Position numbers and translations under genes: made by a program. A stretch of DNA of 64,000 nt from Lachnospiraceae bacterium (lineage in GTDB: Bacteria > Bacillota > Clostridia > Lachnospirales > Lachnospiraceae), in contig JAFUNC010000008.1 of assembly GCA_017473115.1 (NCBI GenBank), positions 1 to 64,000 of the forward strand, read 5' to 3'. Positions 42,986 through 52,301 of this stretch are shown here, one piece after another. How positions within the stretch are numbered: the stretch's first letter is position 1; the number at the start of each line of letters is the position of its first letter. The notes beneath the pieces are model-generated. The model did not search any database. It saw only the letters and a list, made by a program, of their open reading frames with translations, and was not told the DNA's origin.

Positions 42986-43891
42986 ATGCCCATTAGAACA
43001 CAAAGTGATTTGCCGGCAAAAGAAAAACTGGAAAATGAAAATATATTTGTTATGGATGAAACCAGGGCGATGCATCAGGATATTCGTCCCTTAAAGGTGT
43101 GTATTTTAAATTTAATGCCTCTGAAAGAAGAAACGGAACTGCAGTTGTTACGTGTATTATCCAATACACCCTTACAGATTGATGTCAGTTTTATGACTTT
43201 AAAAAGCCATGTTTCATTGAATACGTCAGCAAGCCATTTGAATAAATTTTATATTACGTATGATGATGTAAAAGAGGAAAAATTTGACGGCCTGATTATT
43301 ACCGGTGCACCGGTGGAAAAAATGGATTTCGAGGAAGTGGATTATTGGGAAGAATTGTGTAGGATTATGGATTGGTCCAAGACCAATGTAACGTCTACCC
43401 TTCATATTTGTTGGGGAGCGCAGGCCGGTTTGTATTATCACTTCGGACTGCCCAAACGTCTTTTGGAGAAGAAGATTTCCGGTATTTTTAAACATCGTGT
43501 CAGAAATCGTAAAGAGCCGTTAGTGCGTGGATTTGACGATTATTTTTATGCACCTCACAGCCGTTATACGGAAGTGACAAGAGAAGATGTGTATGGTTGC
43601 AAGGAATTAAAGGTGCTTGCGGAATCCGAGGAGGCAGGCATTTATATTGCCTTGGCCGGAGAAGGAAAACAGATTTTTATTACGGGACATCCGGAGTATG
43701 ACCGTGTAACGTTAAAAAATGAGTATGTCAGAGATTGCGGTAAGGGATTAAATCCTGAAGTGCCTGCGCATTATTTCCCGGAAGATGATCCGGAACAGGA
43801 ACCGTTTTTACAATGGCGTTCTCACAGCATTAATTTGTACAGTAACTGGTTAAATTATTATGTATATCAGGTTACACCCTACGAGTTGTAA
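42986..43891 (+). CDS. metA: Homoserine O-acetyltransferase (MetA type)
   Basis: This enzyme acylates homoserine for methionine synthesis. The 301-residue MetA-fold protein has the nucleophile C142 in HICWGAQAG, the catalytic His/Glu in [10 protein letters not shown], and [17 protein letters not shown]. In this fold, Glu at 111 is reported to give acetyl-CoA specificity (B. cereus) and Gly gives succinyl-CoA (E. coli). Counting from the ATG, residue 111 is Glu, so O-acetyl-homoserine is the inferred product even though annotation pipelines often name it succinyltransferase. AAAGGAGGG precedes the ATG. Confidence 0.93.
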   Translation: MPIRTQSDLPAKEKLENENIFVMDETRAMHQDIRPLKVCILNLMPLKEETELQLLRVLSNTPLQIDVSFMTLKSHVSLNTSASHLNKFYITYDDVKEEKFDGLIITGAPVEKMDFEEVDYWEELCRIMDWSKTNVTSTLHICWGAQAGLYYHFGLPKRLLEKKISGIFKHRVRNRKEPLVRGFDDYFYAPHSRYTEVTREDVYGCKELKVLAESEEAGIYIALAGEGKQIFITGHPEYDRVTLKNEYVRDCGKGLNPEVPAHYFPEDDPEQEPFLQWRSHSINLYSNWLNYYVYQVTPYEL

Positions 43892-43984
43892 AATCATGCA
43901 ATATTAAGATAAAACAAAGCAAGATGAAAGCGAAAGAGCGTCTGTTTTGGAATGAAAGAAATATAAAAAAGAGGTATGTTCATT

Positions 43985-44926
43985 ATGGGACAATTCTTGG
44001 CAAAAATGGAACGAAAATACGGCAAATATGCAATTCGCAATTTGCCGATGTATATTATAATTGTATATGCATTTGGATTTTTCTTATCTATGTTATTTCC
44101 GCAGACGATGGATTTGTTATCCCTTAATTTCCATGCGATTTTTAAGGGACAGGTTTGGAGATTGTTTACATGGATTCTGATTCCGGAAGGAATGAATATC
44201 TTTTTTACGCTGATTAGTTTGTATTTTTATTATTCTATCGGCAGAACATTGGAGCGGACTTGGGGAAGTTTTCTGTTTAATGTGTATTTCTTTTCCGGTT
44301 TAATTCTTACGGTAGTGGGTGCGCTGATGTTGTTCGGATTTCTGGAGATTTTCGGTCAGGATTGGCTTACGGCAATGGAGCAGAGTTATGTTTGGGCATA
44401 CGGAGAATGTCCGGCATTGTATGGAGGTTCCCATATTCATTCCGTGATTGCAATGTTTTTTGGTATTTATTATATCAATATGTCTATTTTCCTGGCGTTT
44501 GCCATGACATACCCGGATATGCAGGTATATGTCTTTTTTATCTTGCCGATCAAAGTGAAAATCTTGGGAATCATCTATGTGATTATTATGGCGTTCAGCA
44601 TAATCAGCAATTTCCTGGGCGGGGATTTTTATGTAGGCATGATCAGTTTGGTAAGCATCGGTATGTCGCTGATGAATACGTTCTTATTCTTCCTGTTCTT
44701 TAAGACAAGACTGGGACGCAGAAGCCCGAAACAGATCAAGCGTCAGCATGAATACAAAGTGAAAGTAAAAGCAGCGTCTCATGTAACCAGACATAAGTGT
44801 GCCATTTGCGGCCGGACGGAAGAATATGACCCGGATTTGGCATTCCGTTATTGCTCCAAGTGCGAAGGAAATTATGAATATTGTTCTGACCATTTATTTT
44901 CCCATGAGCATGTAAAAAGAAATTAA
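43985..44926 (+). CDS. Rhomboid-like membrane protein with C-terminal zinc ribbon
   Basis: A 313-residue membrane protein with about six hydrophobic segments between residues 20 and 240, then a soluble tail. FKGQVWRLFTWILIPEG matches the 'WR' L1-loop motif of the rhomboid superfamily, and YYSIGRTLERTWGSFLFNVY resembles the following helix. The GxSG serine is absent (GGSHIHS occurs instead), so it is probably not an active protease. The tail holds CAICGR ... CSKCEG ... CSDHLFSHEH, a likely zinc ribbon with extra His ligands. The exact family is not recognised; Derlin/DUF-type pseudorhomboids are the nearest idea. ATG 43985 is preferred to ATG 43976 for spacing to GAGG. It precedes the sigma-like gene by 63 bp. 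Confidence 0.6.
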   Translation: MGQFLAKMERKYGKYAIRNLPMYIIIVYAFGFFLSMLFPQTMDLLSLNFHAIFKGQVWRLFTWILIPEGMNIFFTLISLYFYYSIGRTLERTWGSFLFNVYFFSGLILTVVGALMLFGFLEIFGQDWLTAMEQSYVWAYGECPALYGGSHIHSVIAMFFGIYYINMSIFLAFAMTYPDMQVYVFFILPIKVKILGIIYVIIMAFSIISNFLGGDFYVGMISLVSIGMSLMNTFLFFLFFKTRLGRRSPKQIKRQHEYKVKVKAASHVTRHKCAICGRTEEYDPDLAFRYCSKCEGNYEYCSDHLFSHEHVKRN

Positions 44927-44989
44927 GGATGAAAATGTCACTATAAAACATCCGATGTACAATTTTACTAATAAATAAAAGAGGCCAAA

Positions 44990-45736
44990 ATGAACGGATT
45001 AAACGAAGCAACTTTTACAAAGTTATTAATGGAATTAAAAGAGACTGCTGCGGCTCAGGGCAATGTTGTGACTAGTGCTCAGGTAGAAGAGCAGTTTGAA
45101 GAATATCACTTAAATGACGAACAGATGGATTTGGTATATGCCTATTTGAAAGGGGCTAAAATCGGTGTGGATGAACCGGTGGATTTGGATGCCTACATTG
45201 AAGGTGAGGACCGTAAATATCTGGATATGTATTTGGAGGAACTGGAGCAGTTGCCCAAAGTGTCTCAAGGTAAGAAAGAAGCCTTGCTTTTGTCGGCGAT
45301 GGCAGGGGACCTTTCGGTCAAAAACGAATTGATGGAGGCTTTTTTGCCGCAGGTAGTGGATATTGCGAAATTATATACCGGACAGGGTGTCCTTTTGGAA
45401 GACTTAATCGGAGAAGGAAATGTGGCTCTTGCCGTGTTGATGGATATGCTTGGAAGTCAGGAGTCGGCCAAAGAGGCTGAGGAAATGATTGCTCAAATGA
45501 TTATGGAAGCCATGGAAAACCTTGTTTATGAGAACCGTAATGAAAGTGACAGTGCGGGAGAATGGGCAGAGAAGGCAAATTTGGTTATGGAAAAGGCCAA
45601 TGCCCTTGCGGATGAACTTCTCCGAAAAGTGACTTTGGAAGAGGTGGCCGGCGAGACAGGTATGAGCGTGGAAGAAATTGCGGAAATTCTCCAAGTGACC
45701 GGTTGGAAGATTGAAGTAATTGATGAGAATAAATAA
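44990..45736 (+). CDS. Degenerate sigma-70-like protein (regions 1.1, 1.2-2.2 and 3 only)
   Basis: A 248-residue acidic protein. Residues 10-57 (GNVVTSAQVEEQFEEYHLND, QMDLVYAYLKGAKIGV) resemble region 1.1 of the primary sigma factor. Residues ~65-152 resemble regions 1.2-2.2 (DLDAYIEGEDRKYLDMYLEE, YTGQGVLLEDLIGEGNVAL), including the DLIxEGNxxL core-RNAP-binding helix. Where regions 2.3-2.4 should melt and read the -10, there is an acidic stretch lacking the aromatic and basic residues (SAKEAEEMIAQMIMEAMENL). A region 3-like helix pair (TLEEVAGETGMSVEEIAEIL) follows, and the protein ends without region 4. It could bind core RNAP or an anti-sigma factor without initiating transcription; this is inference. 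It is probably in an operon with the next hypothetical gene. Confidence 0.6.
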   Translation: MNGLNEATFTKLLMELKETAAAQGNVVTSAQVEEQFEEYHLNDEQMDLVYAYLKGAKIGVDEPVDLDAYIEGEDRKYLDMYLEELEQLPKVSQGKKEALLLSAMAGDLSVKNELMEAFLPQVVDIAKLYTGQGVLLEDLIGEGNVALAVLMDMLGSQESAKEAEEMIAQMIMEAMENLVYENRNESDSAGEWAEKANLVMEKANALADELLRKVTLEEVAGETGMSVEEIAEILQVTGWKIEVIDENK

Positions 45737-45813
45737 TAGATACGAAGCATCGGAATTATTATGTGAAGAAGTTGTATGCAGATGTGTGGGAAGCATGAAG
45801 GCGGCAGAGTAAT

Positions 45814-46224
45814 ATGGAATATCAAAATGAAAGAGATTTTAAATATGTGATGCAGGATACTTCCCATGTTTTTATGGGTGGTCGGATGACCTATGACGAT
45901 ATGATGACGTGGGAAGATACACCTTTTAAAATAAAAGCCATTGTGAGCAAGTACTTTCTGGGCAAGGAGGAAGATGGTCTTGCTGTTACTTTGGCAGTTC
46001 TTCAACAGAATGATTTCCGTTATCAGATTTTAAAGCAATTAAAAGTAAAAATCAAAGCGGGAACTTATCAGACGAAGAAAAATTTGTTCGGGAAAGAAGA
46101 ATCAAAATACGTCAGCAGATTGTATTCTCTGGATGAATATATGGAAGTTTGCAGTCGGGAAAAAGCATTGATTACGGAAGAATTTGTCTTCTCTAAACTG
46201 GCATTATTAGCGTTTTCACTGTGA
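45814..46224 (+). CDS. Hypothetical protein
   Basis: A 136-residue soluble protein with no family I recognise. It starts MEYQNERDFKYVMQDTSHVF and is mixed alpha/beta, moderately charged, with a Lys-rich middle (KQLKVKIKAGTYQTKKNLFG). No signal peptide, membrane segment or catalytic motif is seen. AAGGCGG lies upstream of the ATG. The 77-bp gap to the sigma-like gene has no terminator, so co-expression is likely. Confidence 0.6.
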   Translation: MEYQNERDFKYVMQDTSHVFMGGRMTYDDMMTWEDTPFKIKAIVSKYFLGKEEDGLAVTLAVLQQNDFRYQILKQLKVKIKAGTYQTKKNLFGKEESKYVSRLYSLDEYMEVCSREKALITEEFVFSKLALLAFSL

Positions 46225-46291
46225 TTTGATGCGAAATATCTAAAAATACCCATCTTTTATTGTTATTTTTGCTGAAAAGCAAGAAAAAAAC

Positions 46292-46320
46292 TTGGTAGAA
46301 GTTTCTAAATATGATATAAT
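46292..46320 (+). promoter_or_regulatory. Promoter of the EAL-solenoid gene
   Basis: TTGGTA (46292-46297), exactly 17 bp, and extended TGA-TATAAT (46315-46320), 60 bp upstream of the start. Confidence 0.7.
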
Positions 46321-46380
46321 CATTTAGATGTCATATTATGGCAAAGTATGTGATTTATTCATTGTAGGGGACTTTAGGCC

Positions 46381-49170
46381 ATGGAGCGAGAAAATAATTC
46401 AAAACAGACCGGATATAAAAAGATACGATACTACCTGGTTACGGAGAATGTATTTATTGTATTGGCATTTCTCTTGATTGCGGTAGGTGCGTATAACTTT
46501 TGGGCATCCGGTTTTTCTTATTGGATTTCTTATGTGTATATATGTGCGGGTATTATTTTGCTTGTGGTAGGTCTTATTATTGCCATTAAAATGGTAAAGG
46601 CTTTCCAACGTGATGATATTCCGGCATATGCAAATCTTTTGGAATCGGAAGATGTAGACCCGGAAACAGGACTTTTATATTATGACCAGTTTATGAAGCA
46701 GGCGGATACCAGAACACAGTTGGCGTTGACGACCTGTTATTTGGCATGCTTTCAAATTGAAGGTGTGGAGCACTTAAGACATTTCGTGGGGTATCAGAAG
46801 GCTGCCGATACAATGGCAGAAATCGGTGATATTTTTAAACGATATCAAAAACTCCGCAGTGAAAGAAATGTTTTGTGCGGATGTAAGTCCGGTCATGAGT
46901 TTTTGGTTTTGGCACAGGATTGTGACCGACAGGATTTTAAGGCGGATTTACAGAATATTACAGCGCAGATTAATAATATTCTTTTAAAACTTGCTACGGC
47001 GGAAAATTTTACTACTTTCTGCGGATACAGTAATTTCCCCAGACATGCAGCCACGGCTGAACAGATGGTGAAAAATTCAAGTTTTGCAGTATATGAATCG
47101 GTAATGTTCCGTAAATCGGATCCGCATTATTTCTCTCCGGATGCATTCAGACGTCAGGAAACAGAGTATATGAAGGATAATAAACTTCGTATTCTTTTGG
47201 ATAAAAACGAACTGCAATACAAGTTTCAGCCTATTGTCAGTGCGAAAACCGGTAAAATTTATGCATATGAGGCTTTGATGCGTTCCAAAACGGAAATCGG
47301 TTTGAGTCCTGTGGATATTTTGGAACTGGCACAGCGTCAGGACAGATTGTATGAGGTTGAGCATTACACATTTTATAATGTGTTAAAAATTATGAATGAG
47401 CACGGTGCTACTTTTGAAGACCGCAAACTGTTTCTTAACAGTATTCCCACAGCGATTATCAAAGAAGAAGAGTTCGACGAATTGCTGGGTAAATATCATG
47501 ACGTTATGAAAAATCTGGTCATTGAAATTACTGAAAACGGATTCCAGTCGGAGGAATCCTGTGCTGCAGTACATAAGTATATGGAGAAGAGCGGTTGTGA
47601 ACTGGCACTGGATGATTACGGAACCGGTTATTCCAATGCATCCACATTGTTGAATAACAGTCCTAATTATTTAAAGATTGACCATTCCATGATTATGGGT
47701 ATTGATACGGACAGTAAGAAGCAACATCTGGTTTCCAGTTATGTATCTTTTGCCAATAATCATAATATGAAAATTCTTGCGGAAGGTGTTGAAACCGCGG
47801 AAGAATTACAGATGGTAATTCAGTTGGGTTGTCATTTGATTCAGGGATTTTATACCGGAAGACCCAATTCACAGATTGTGGATCATATCAATGAAGATAT
47901 TGAAAACCAGATTGTGGCAATTAATTTAAAACTTGCAAAACTGGCTTATGAAAATAAAATTTATGAGACCAATAATTACGACGTGGTATCTTTGGTAAAT
48001 CTGGCATTGGATTTTTACTCCCAGATTTATATCGGACATTCCACAACACGAATTGTGGGTGAAACCGGCAGAGAAGTCTGTATGGGTATCCGCATCAAAG
48101 ATAATACGCAGACCGTTCTTACAATCGCAAATATTAACCTGCGCGGACGTGAGGCTCCGGCCATTGAAATCGGTGAGAATTGTCAGGTAATCCTTTGCGT
48201 GGAAGGCGATAATATTCTTTCTTATGAAGGTATTCATGTGCCCCGTTCCTCTAAATTGATTATTCAGGGTGACGGTGATTTGACCATCCATGTAGACCAT
48301 AATAACGGTATCGGTATCGGTTGCGCAAGCAATGAGCCTTACGGTAATATTTTGATTGAAAGCAAGGGAACCATTCGTGTGGAGACCAACGGTGAAGTTG
48401 CCATCGGTATTGGCGGAACGGTAGCGGATGAAGATTCTGAAATTAAAATTGCTTCCGGTAATATTGAAATTATTGCAACCGGCAGTAAGGCAATTGGTAT
48501 CGGTTCCGTTCAGGGACCTACCCGTATTGTTTTGGATAATTGTGATATTGCAATTTCTTCTTCGGCGGCAGATTCCATTGGTATCGGTTCTTTCAATGGT
48601 GACGTGGATATTGCATCCATTGCCAATATTGAAATGGACGTATCGGGCAGCGTATCCACCGGTATCGGAACGCTTTGGGACAGAGCGGGCCGTGTGGCCA
48701 TCAATGACGGTATTGTGAAGATTCTTTTACACTGTATGGAAGGTGTGGGAATCGGTTCCAAAGACGGTGATATTGACACCTATATTTTTGGTAAAGAGAT
48801 TTTTGTTTATGTGGAAGGTTCGGATGTGGGCGGTATCGGAAACTATCGTGGCGGCGGTAATACCTTTATCCGTACGGGCATTGTTAAGATTGTCCTTTTG
48901 GCTGCGAATCCGTTGTCCTTGGGCGGATTAAAAGGCCGTTTGGAAATAACGGGCGGAAATATCTTCTGCGATTTGGGTGACAGTGTTCAGCCTGTCAATG
49001 CATATGGTATGCCGGTATATCCTAAGGTGATTGAAAGCAACGAACCCTATCGTAAAAAAATTGAAACGACGGAAGGTACGTACCAGTACCTGGCAGAACC
49101 TTCGGATTTATTTGAAAATATTCATATTTTTGTTCCGAAATTCTGTAACGAAACGGATTTACAAACCTAA
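46381..49170 (+). CDS. EAL-domain c-di-GMP phosphodiesterase fused to a GIG-repeat beta-solenoid
   Basis: A 929-residue protein. Two membrane segments lie at about 16-37 and 44-70. A degenerate GGDEF domain (about 95-260) has SGHEF (170-174) in place of GGDEF, so no cyclase activity is expected. The EAL domain (about 270-510) keeps EAL (297-299), FLNSIP, IEITEN, LALDDYGTGYSN, LKIDHSMI, AEGVET and QGFYTGRP, so metal and catalytic residues look intact. From about 600 to 860 there are seven repeats centred on GIG (for example GIGIGCASN, AIGIGGT, SIGIGSFNG, GGIGNYRGG) every ~24-38 residues, likely a right-handed parallel beta-helix. Such repeats are usually extracellular. With two helices at the N terminus and none later, both EAL and solenoid should be cytoplasmic. 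The role of the solenoid is unknown. Confidence 0.8.
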   Translation: MERENNSKQTGYKKIRYYLVTENVFIVLAFLLIAVGAYNFWASGFSYWISYVYICAGIILLVVGLIIAIKMVKAFQRDDIPAYANLLESEDVDPETGLLYYDQFMKQADTRTQLALTTCYLACFQIEGVEHLRHFVGYQKAADTMAEIGDIFKRYQKLRSERNVLCGCKSGHEFLVLAQDCDRQDFKADLQNITAQINNILLKLATAENFTTFCGYSNFPRHAATAEQMVKNSSFAVYESVMFRKSDPHYFSPDAFRRQETEYMKDNKLRILLDKNELQYKFQPIVSAKTGKIYAYEALMRSKTEIGLSPVDILELAQRQDRLYEVEHYTFYNVLKIMNEHGATFEDRKLFLNSIPTAIIKEEEFDELLGKYHDVMKNLVIEITENGFQSEESCAAVHKYMEKSGCELALDDYGTGYSNASTLLNNSPNYLKIDHSMIMGIDTDSKKQHLVSSYVSFANNHNMKILAEGVETAEELQMVIQLGCHLIQGFYTGRPNSQIVDHINEDIENQIVAINLKLAKLAYENKIYETNNYDVVSLVNLALDFYSQIYIGHSTTRIVGETGREVCMGIRIKDNTQTVLTIANINLRGREAPAIEIGENCQVILCVEGDNILSYEGIHVPRSSKLIIQGDGDLTIHVDHNNGIGIGCASNEPYGNILIESKGTIRVETNGEVAIGIGGTVADEDSEIKIASGNIEIIATGSKAIGIGSVQGPTRIVLDNCDIAISSSAADSIGIGSFNGDVDIASIANIEMDVSGSVSTGIGTLWDRAGRVAINDGIVKILLHCMEGVGIGSKDGDIDTYIFGKEIFVYVEGSDVGGIGNYRGGGNTFIRTGIVKIVLLAANPLSLGGLKGRLEITGGNIFCDLGDSVQPVNAYGMPVYPKVIESNEPYRKKIETTEGTYQYLAEPSDLFENIHIFVPKFCNETDLQT

Positions 49171-49180
49171 GAGAAATGAT

Positions 49181-49215
49181 AAAACGGGAAGAGATACATA
49201 TTCTTCCCGTTTTTT
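49181..49215 (+). terminator. Terminator after the EAL-solenoid gene
   Basis: A perfect 12-bp hairpin AAAACGGGAAGA / TCTTCCCGTTTT with a 9-nt loop ends in a T run. Confidence 0.9.
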
Positions 49216-49248
49216 ACCGAATATATAGTAAGAAAGAGAGGAAAAGGA

Positions 49249-52170
49249 ATGAGACTGGAAGAGTTAAAAGCCTATGAAATTCTTGAAAAGAGAAGTATTA
49301 ATGATTTAAATAGTGAGGGAATTGTTTTAAGACATAAAAAAACAGGTGCCCGAATTGCGTTACTATCCAATGATGATGATAATAAAGTTTTTTATATCGG
49401 TTTTCGTACACCGCCGCATAACAGTACCGGTGTGGCACATATTGTGGAGCATACCGTTTTGTGCGGTTCGAAAGAGTTTCCGGTAAAAGATCCTTTTATT
49501 GAATTGGCAAAAGGTTCATTGAATACCTTTTTGAATGCCATGACGTTTCCGGATAAAACAGTATATCCTGTAGCAAGTTGTAATGATAAAGATTTTCAGA
49601 ATCTGATGCATGTATATTTGGATGCGGTTTTTTATCCGAATATTCACAATGAGAAGAAGATTTTTGAGCAGGAAGGCTGGCATTATGAGTTGGAAAGTGC
49701 TGATGATGCGTTGACCATTAACGGTGTGGTTTACAGTGAAATGAAAGGGGCGTTTTCTTCGGCAGATGATGTGCTGGAGCGAGAAATTATGAATTCACTG
49801 TTTCCGGATACGGCTTACGGCGTGGAGTCCGGCGGTGACCCTGATGTAATTCCGGAACTTTCTTATGAAGAGTTTATTGCATTTCATAAGAGTTTTTATC
49901 ATCCCAGTAACAGTTATATTTATCTTTACGGCGATATGGATATGGCAGAAAAACTGCAGTTTATTGACGAAAAATATTTAAGTAAATTCGATGCGCTTGA
50001 AATTGATTCGGAGATTAAAAAGCAGAAGCCTTTTGAGCAGATTAAAGATATCAGGATTGAGTATCCGATTTCTGAGGCAGAGTCAGAGGAGGGAAATGCG
50101 TATCTTTCCTATAATACCATTGTGGGAGACAGCCTTGACAAAGAATTATATGTAGCATTCCAGATTCTGGATTATGCGGTATCATCCGCACCGGGAGCGC
50201 CTTTGAAGACGGCATTGATCAATAAGGGCATCGGAAAAGATGTTTACAGTGTTTACGAAAACGGCATCAGCCAGCCGTATTTTTCAGTCATTGCCAAGAA
50301 TACGGATGCAGACTGTAAAGAAGCCTTTGTAGAGACCATTGAAAATGTGTTAAAACATCTGATTGCCAACGGCATTGATAAAAAGGCCCTTGCTGCAGCC
50401 ATTCAATATTTTGAATTTAAATACAGAGAGGCTGATTTCGGTTCTTACCCTAAGGGATTGATGTACGGTTTGCAGATGTTTGACAGTTGGCTTTATGATG
50501 ATAAAAAGGTGTTCTGGCATATCGAAGCCAATGAAACCTTTGCCGCTTTAAAAGCAAAAATCGATACCGGATTTTTTGAAGAACTGTTGGAAAAATACAT
50601 TTTAAACAATACGCACAAGTCTGTTGTAACGGCTGTGCCCGTGAAGGGATTGGGTGACCGTAAGGAAGCGGCACTGGCTGCAAAACTGGCGGAATACAAA
50701 GACTCGCTTTCGGAAGAAGAGATCCTGGCGATTGTAAAAGAAACCAAGGCATTAAAAGAATATCAGGAAACACCGGATACCCCGGAGGCTATGGCGTGTA
50801 TTCCGCTTCTTACAAGAGAAGATTTGCGTAAAGAGATTGTACCGTTAAGCAACAGTTTGGATGATATCGACGGAACTCCTTTTATCCGTCACGATATTTT
50901 TACCAATGGAATCGGCTATGTACGATTGGTGTTCCGGGCAGATAATGTTTCTACGGATATGTTGGCGTATTCCGGTATTTTAAAGAATGTGCTGGGATAT
51001 ATGGATACGGATAAACATACCTACGGAGATTTGTTTAACGAAATTCATTTGCAGACCGGTGGCATTTCCGGCGGATTTACGTTAGTGGAAGATGTTAAAC
51101 AAAAAGGAAAGTATTGTGTAGCTTTTGAGATGAAGACCAAGGTGCTGTATGACAATATGCAGAAAGGTTTTGATTTGCTGGAGGAAATTCTTCTTCATAC
51201 GGATATTACCGACGAGAAGCGTTTGTATGAGATTATTGCGGAAAGCAAGTCCAGAATGCAGTCTCAACTTATGTCTTCCTCACATTCCGTAGCAGCGATG
51301 AGAGGGGCCTCATATTTTAATGAATGTGCAGCATTGACAGACATTATGGGGGGCATTCCTTTTTATCGGTTATTGGAAAAAATCGAAAAGAATTTTGAGG
51401 AAGAAAAAGGAACTTTAATTGATACCTTACAACTTCTTATGAAGCAATTGTTCCGTCCCGAAAATGTATTATTGGGTTATACGTCTCCTCTTGATAAAGA
51501 AGCGGGAATTCGTCAGGCTTTCCGTAATTTTAAGGCGAATTTGTATACGGAGCCCGTGCAGAAATATGACAGGGTAGTTCCGGTTGTAAAACGTAACGAA
51601 GGTTTTCAAACTTCTGCGCAGGTACAGTATGTATGCCGTGCAGGTGATTTTTCACGAAACGGTCTTCCTTATACCGGTTCCCTGAAGGTGCTTCGCGTCA
51701 TTATGGGATATGATTATTTGTGGAACAATGTCAGGGTAAAAGGCGGGGCCTACGGCTGTATGTCAGCCTTTCGAAGAAACGGAAGTTCGTACTTTGTTTC
51801 CTACAGAGACCCTAATCTTGGTAAGACCAATGAAGTGTACGAGAAGGTTGTGGAGTATCTTGAGAATTTTGAAGCGGGAGAACGTGAAATGACGCAGTTT
51901 ATCATTGGTACGTTAAGCGGAGAAGATACACCGTTAACTCCTGCTGCAAAGGGAAATCGCTCTTTTATGGCTTATATGGCGAACATTGATGAGGCACTTT
52001 TACAGAGAGAAAGAGATGAATTGCTGGCTACTACCAAAGAAGATATCCGTGGTCTTGCGGAATATATGAAAACATTTTTGGAGCAGAACTGTATCTGCGT
52101 AATCGGAAACAGCAATGCCATTGAAAACGAGAAACAGTTATTCCATCATGTGGAACCGTTGTTTCATTAA
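49249..52170 (+). CDS. M16C family zinc peptidase (PreP-like)
   Basis: A 973-residue insulinase-superfamily metallopeptidase. The inverted zinc motif HxxEH is H64-I-V-E-H68 in VAHIVEHTVLCGS, and the distal zinc Glu lies in YSEMKGAFSSADDVLEREI. The conserved LNTFLNAMTFPDKTVYPVAS block, four homologous ~240-residue domains and a central linker match the presequence peptidase/falcilysin subgroup, which degrades oligopeptides in a closed chamber. No signal peptide, so it is cytoplasmic. It lies directly after a terminator with GAGAGGAAAAGG before the ATG. Confidence 0.92.
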   Translation: MRLEELKAYEILEKRSINDLNSEGIVLRHKKTGARIALLSNDDDNKVFYIGFRTPPHNSTGVAHIVEHTVLCGSKEFPVKDPFIELAKGSLNTFLNAMTFPDKTVYPVASCNDKDFQNLMHVYLDAVFYPNIHNEKKIFEQEGWHYELESADDALTINGVVYSEMKGAFSSADDVLEREIMNSLFPDTAYGVESGGDPDVIPELSYEEFIAFHKSFYHPSNSYIYLYGDMDMAEKLQFIDEKYLSKFDALEIDSEIKKQKPFEQIKDIRIEYPISEAESEEGNAYLSYNTIVGDSLDKELYVAFQILDYAVSSAPGAPLKTALINKGIGKDVYSVYENGISQPYFSVIAKNTDADCKEAFVETIENVLKHLIANGIDKKALAAAIQYFEFKYREADFGSYPKGLMYGLQMFDSWLYDDKKVFWHIEANETFAALKAKIDTGFFEELLEKYILNNTHKSVVTAVPVKGLGDRKEAALAAKLAEYKDSLSEEEILAIVKETKALKEYQETPDTPEAMACIPLLTREDLRKEIVPLSNSLDDIDGTPFIRHDIFTNGIGYVRLVFRADNVSTDMLAYSGILKNVLGYMDTDKHTYGDLFNEIHLQTGGISGGFTLVEDVKQKGKYCVAFEMKTKVLYDNMQKGFDLLEEILLHTDITDEKRLYEIIAESKSRMQSQLMSSSHSVAAMRGASYFNECAALTDIMGGIPFYRLLEKIEKNFEEEKGTLIDTLQLLMKQLFRPENVLLGYTSPLDKEAGIRQAFRNFKANLYTEPVQKYDRVVPVVKRNEGFQTSAQVQYVCRAGDFSRNGLPYTGSLKVLRVIMGYDYLWNNVRVKGGAYGCMSAFRRNGSSYFVSYRDPNLGKTNEVYEKVVEYLENFEAGEREMTQFIIGTLSGEDTPLTPAAKGNRSFMAYMANIDEALLQRERDELLATTKEDIRGLAEYMKTFLEQNCICVIGNSNAIENEKQLFHHVEPLFH

Positions 52171-52203
52171 AAAATAAAAATTATTAAAAAAATACCATAA
52201 AAT

Positions 52204-52257
52204 ACCTTCGGCTGATACGTATTCTTTATAGAAACGTCAATCAGGCGAAGGTTTTTT
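52204..52257 (+). terminator. Terminator after the M16C gene
   Basis: Long arms ACCTTCGGCTGAT / ATCAGGCGAAGGT with an extended imperfect inner stem are followed by TTTTTT. Confidence 0.8.
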
Positions 52258-52301
52258 ATTGAAAATAAGCCGTTCGCCGTAAAACAAGGGAGGAAGTTTT
52301 T

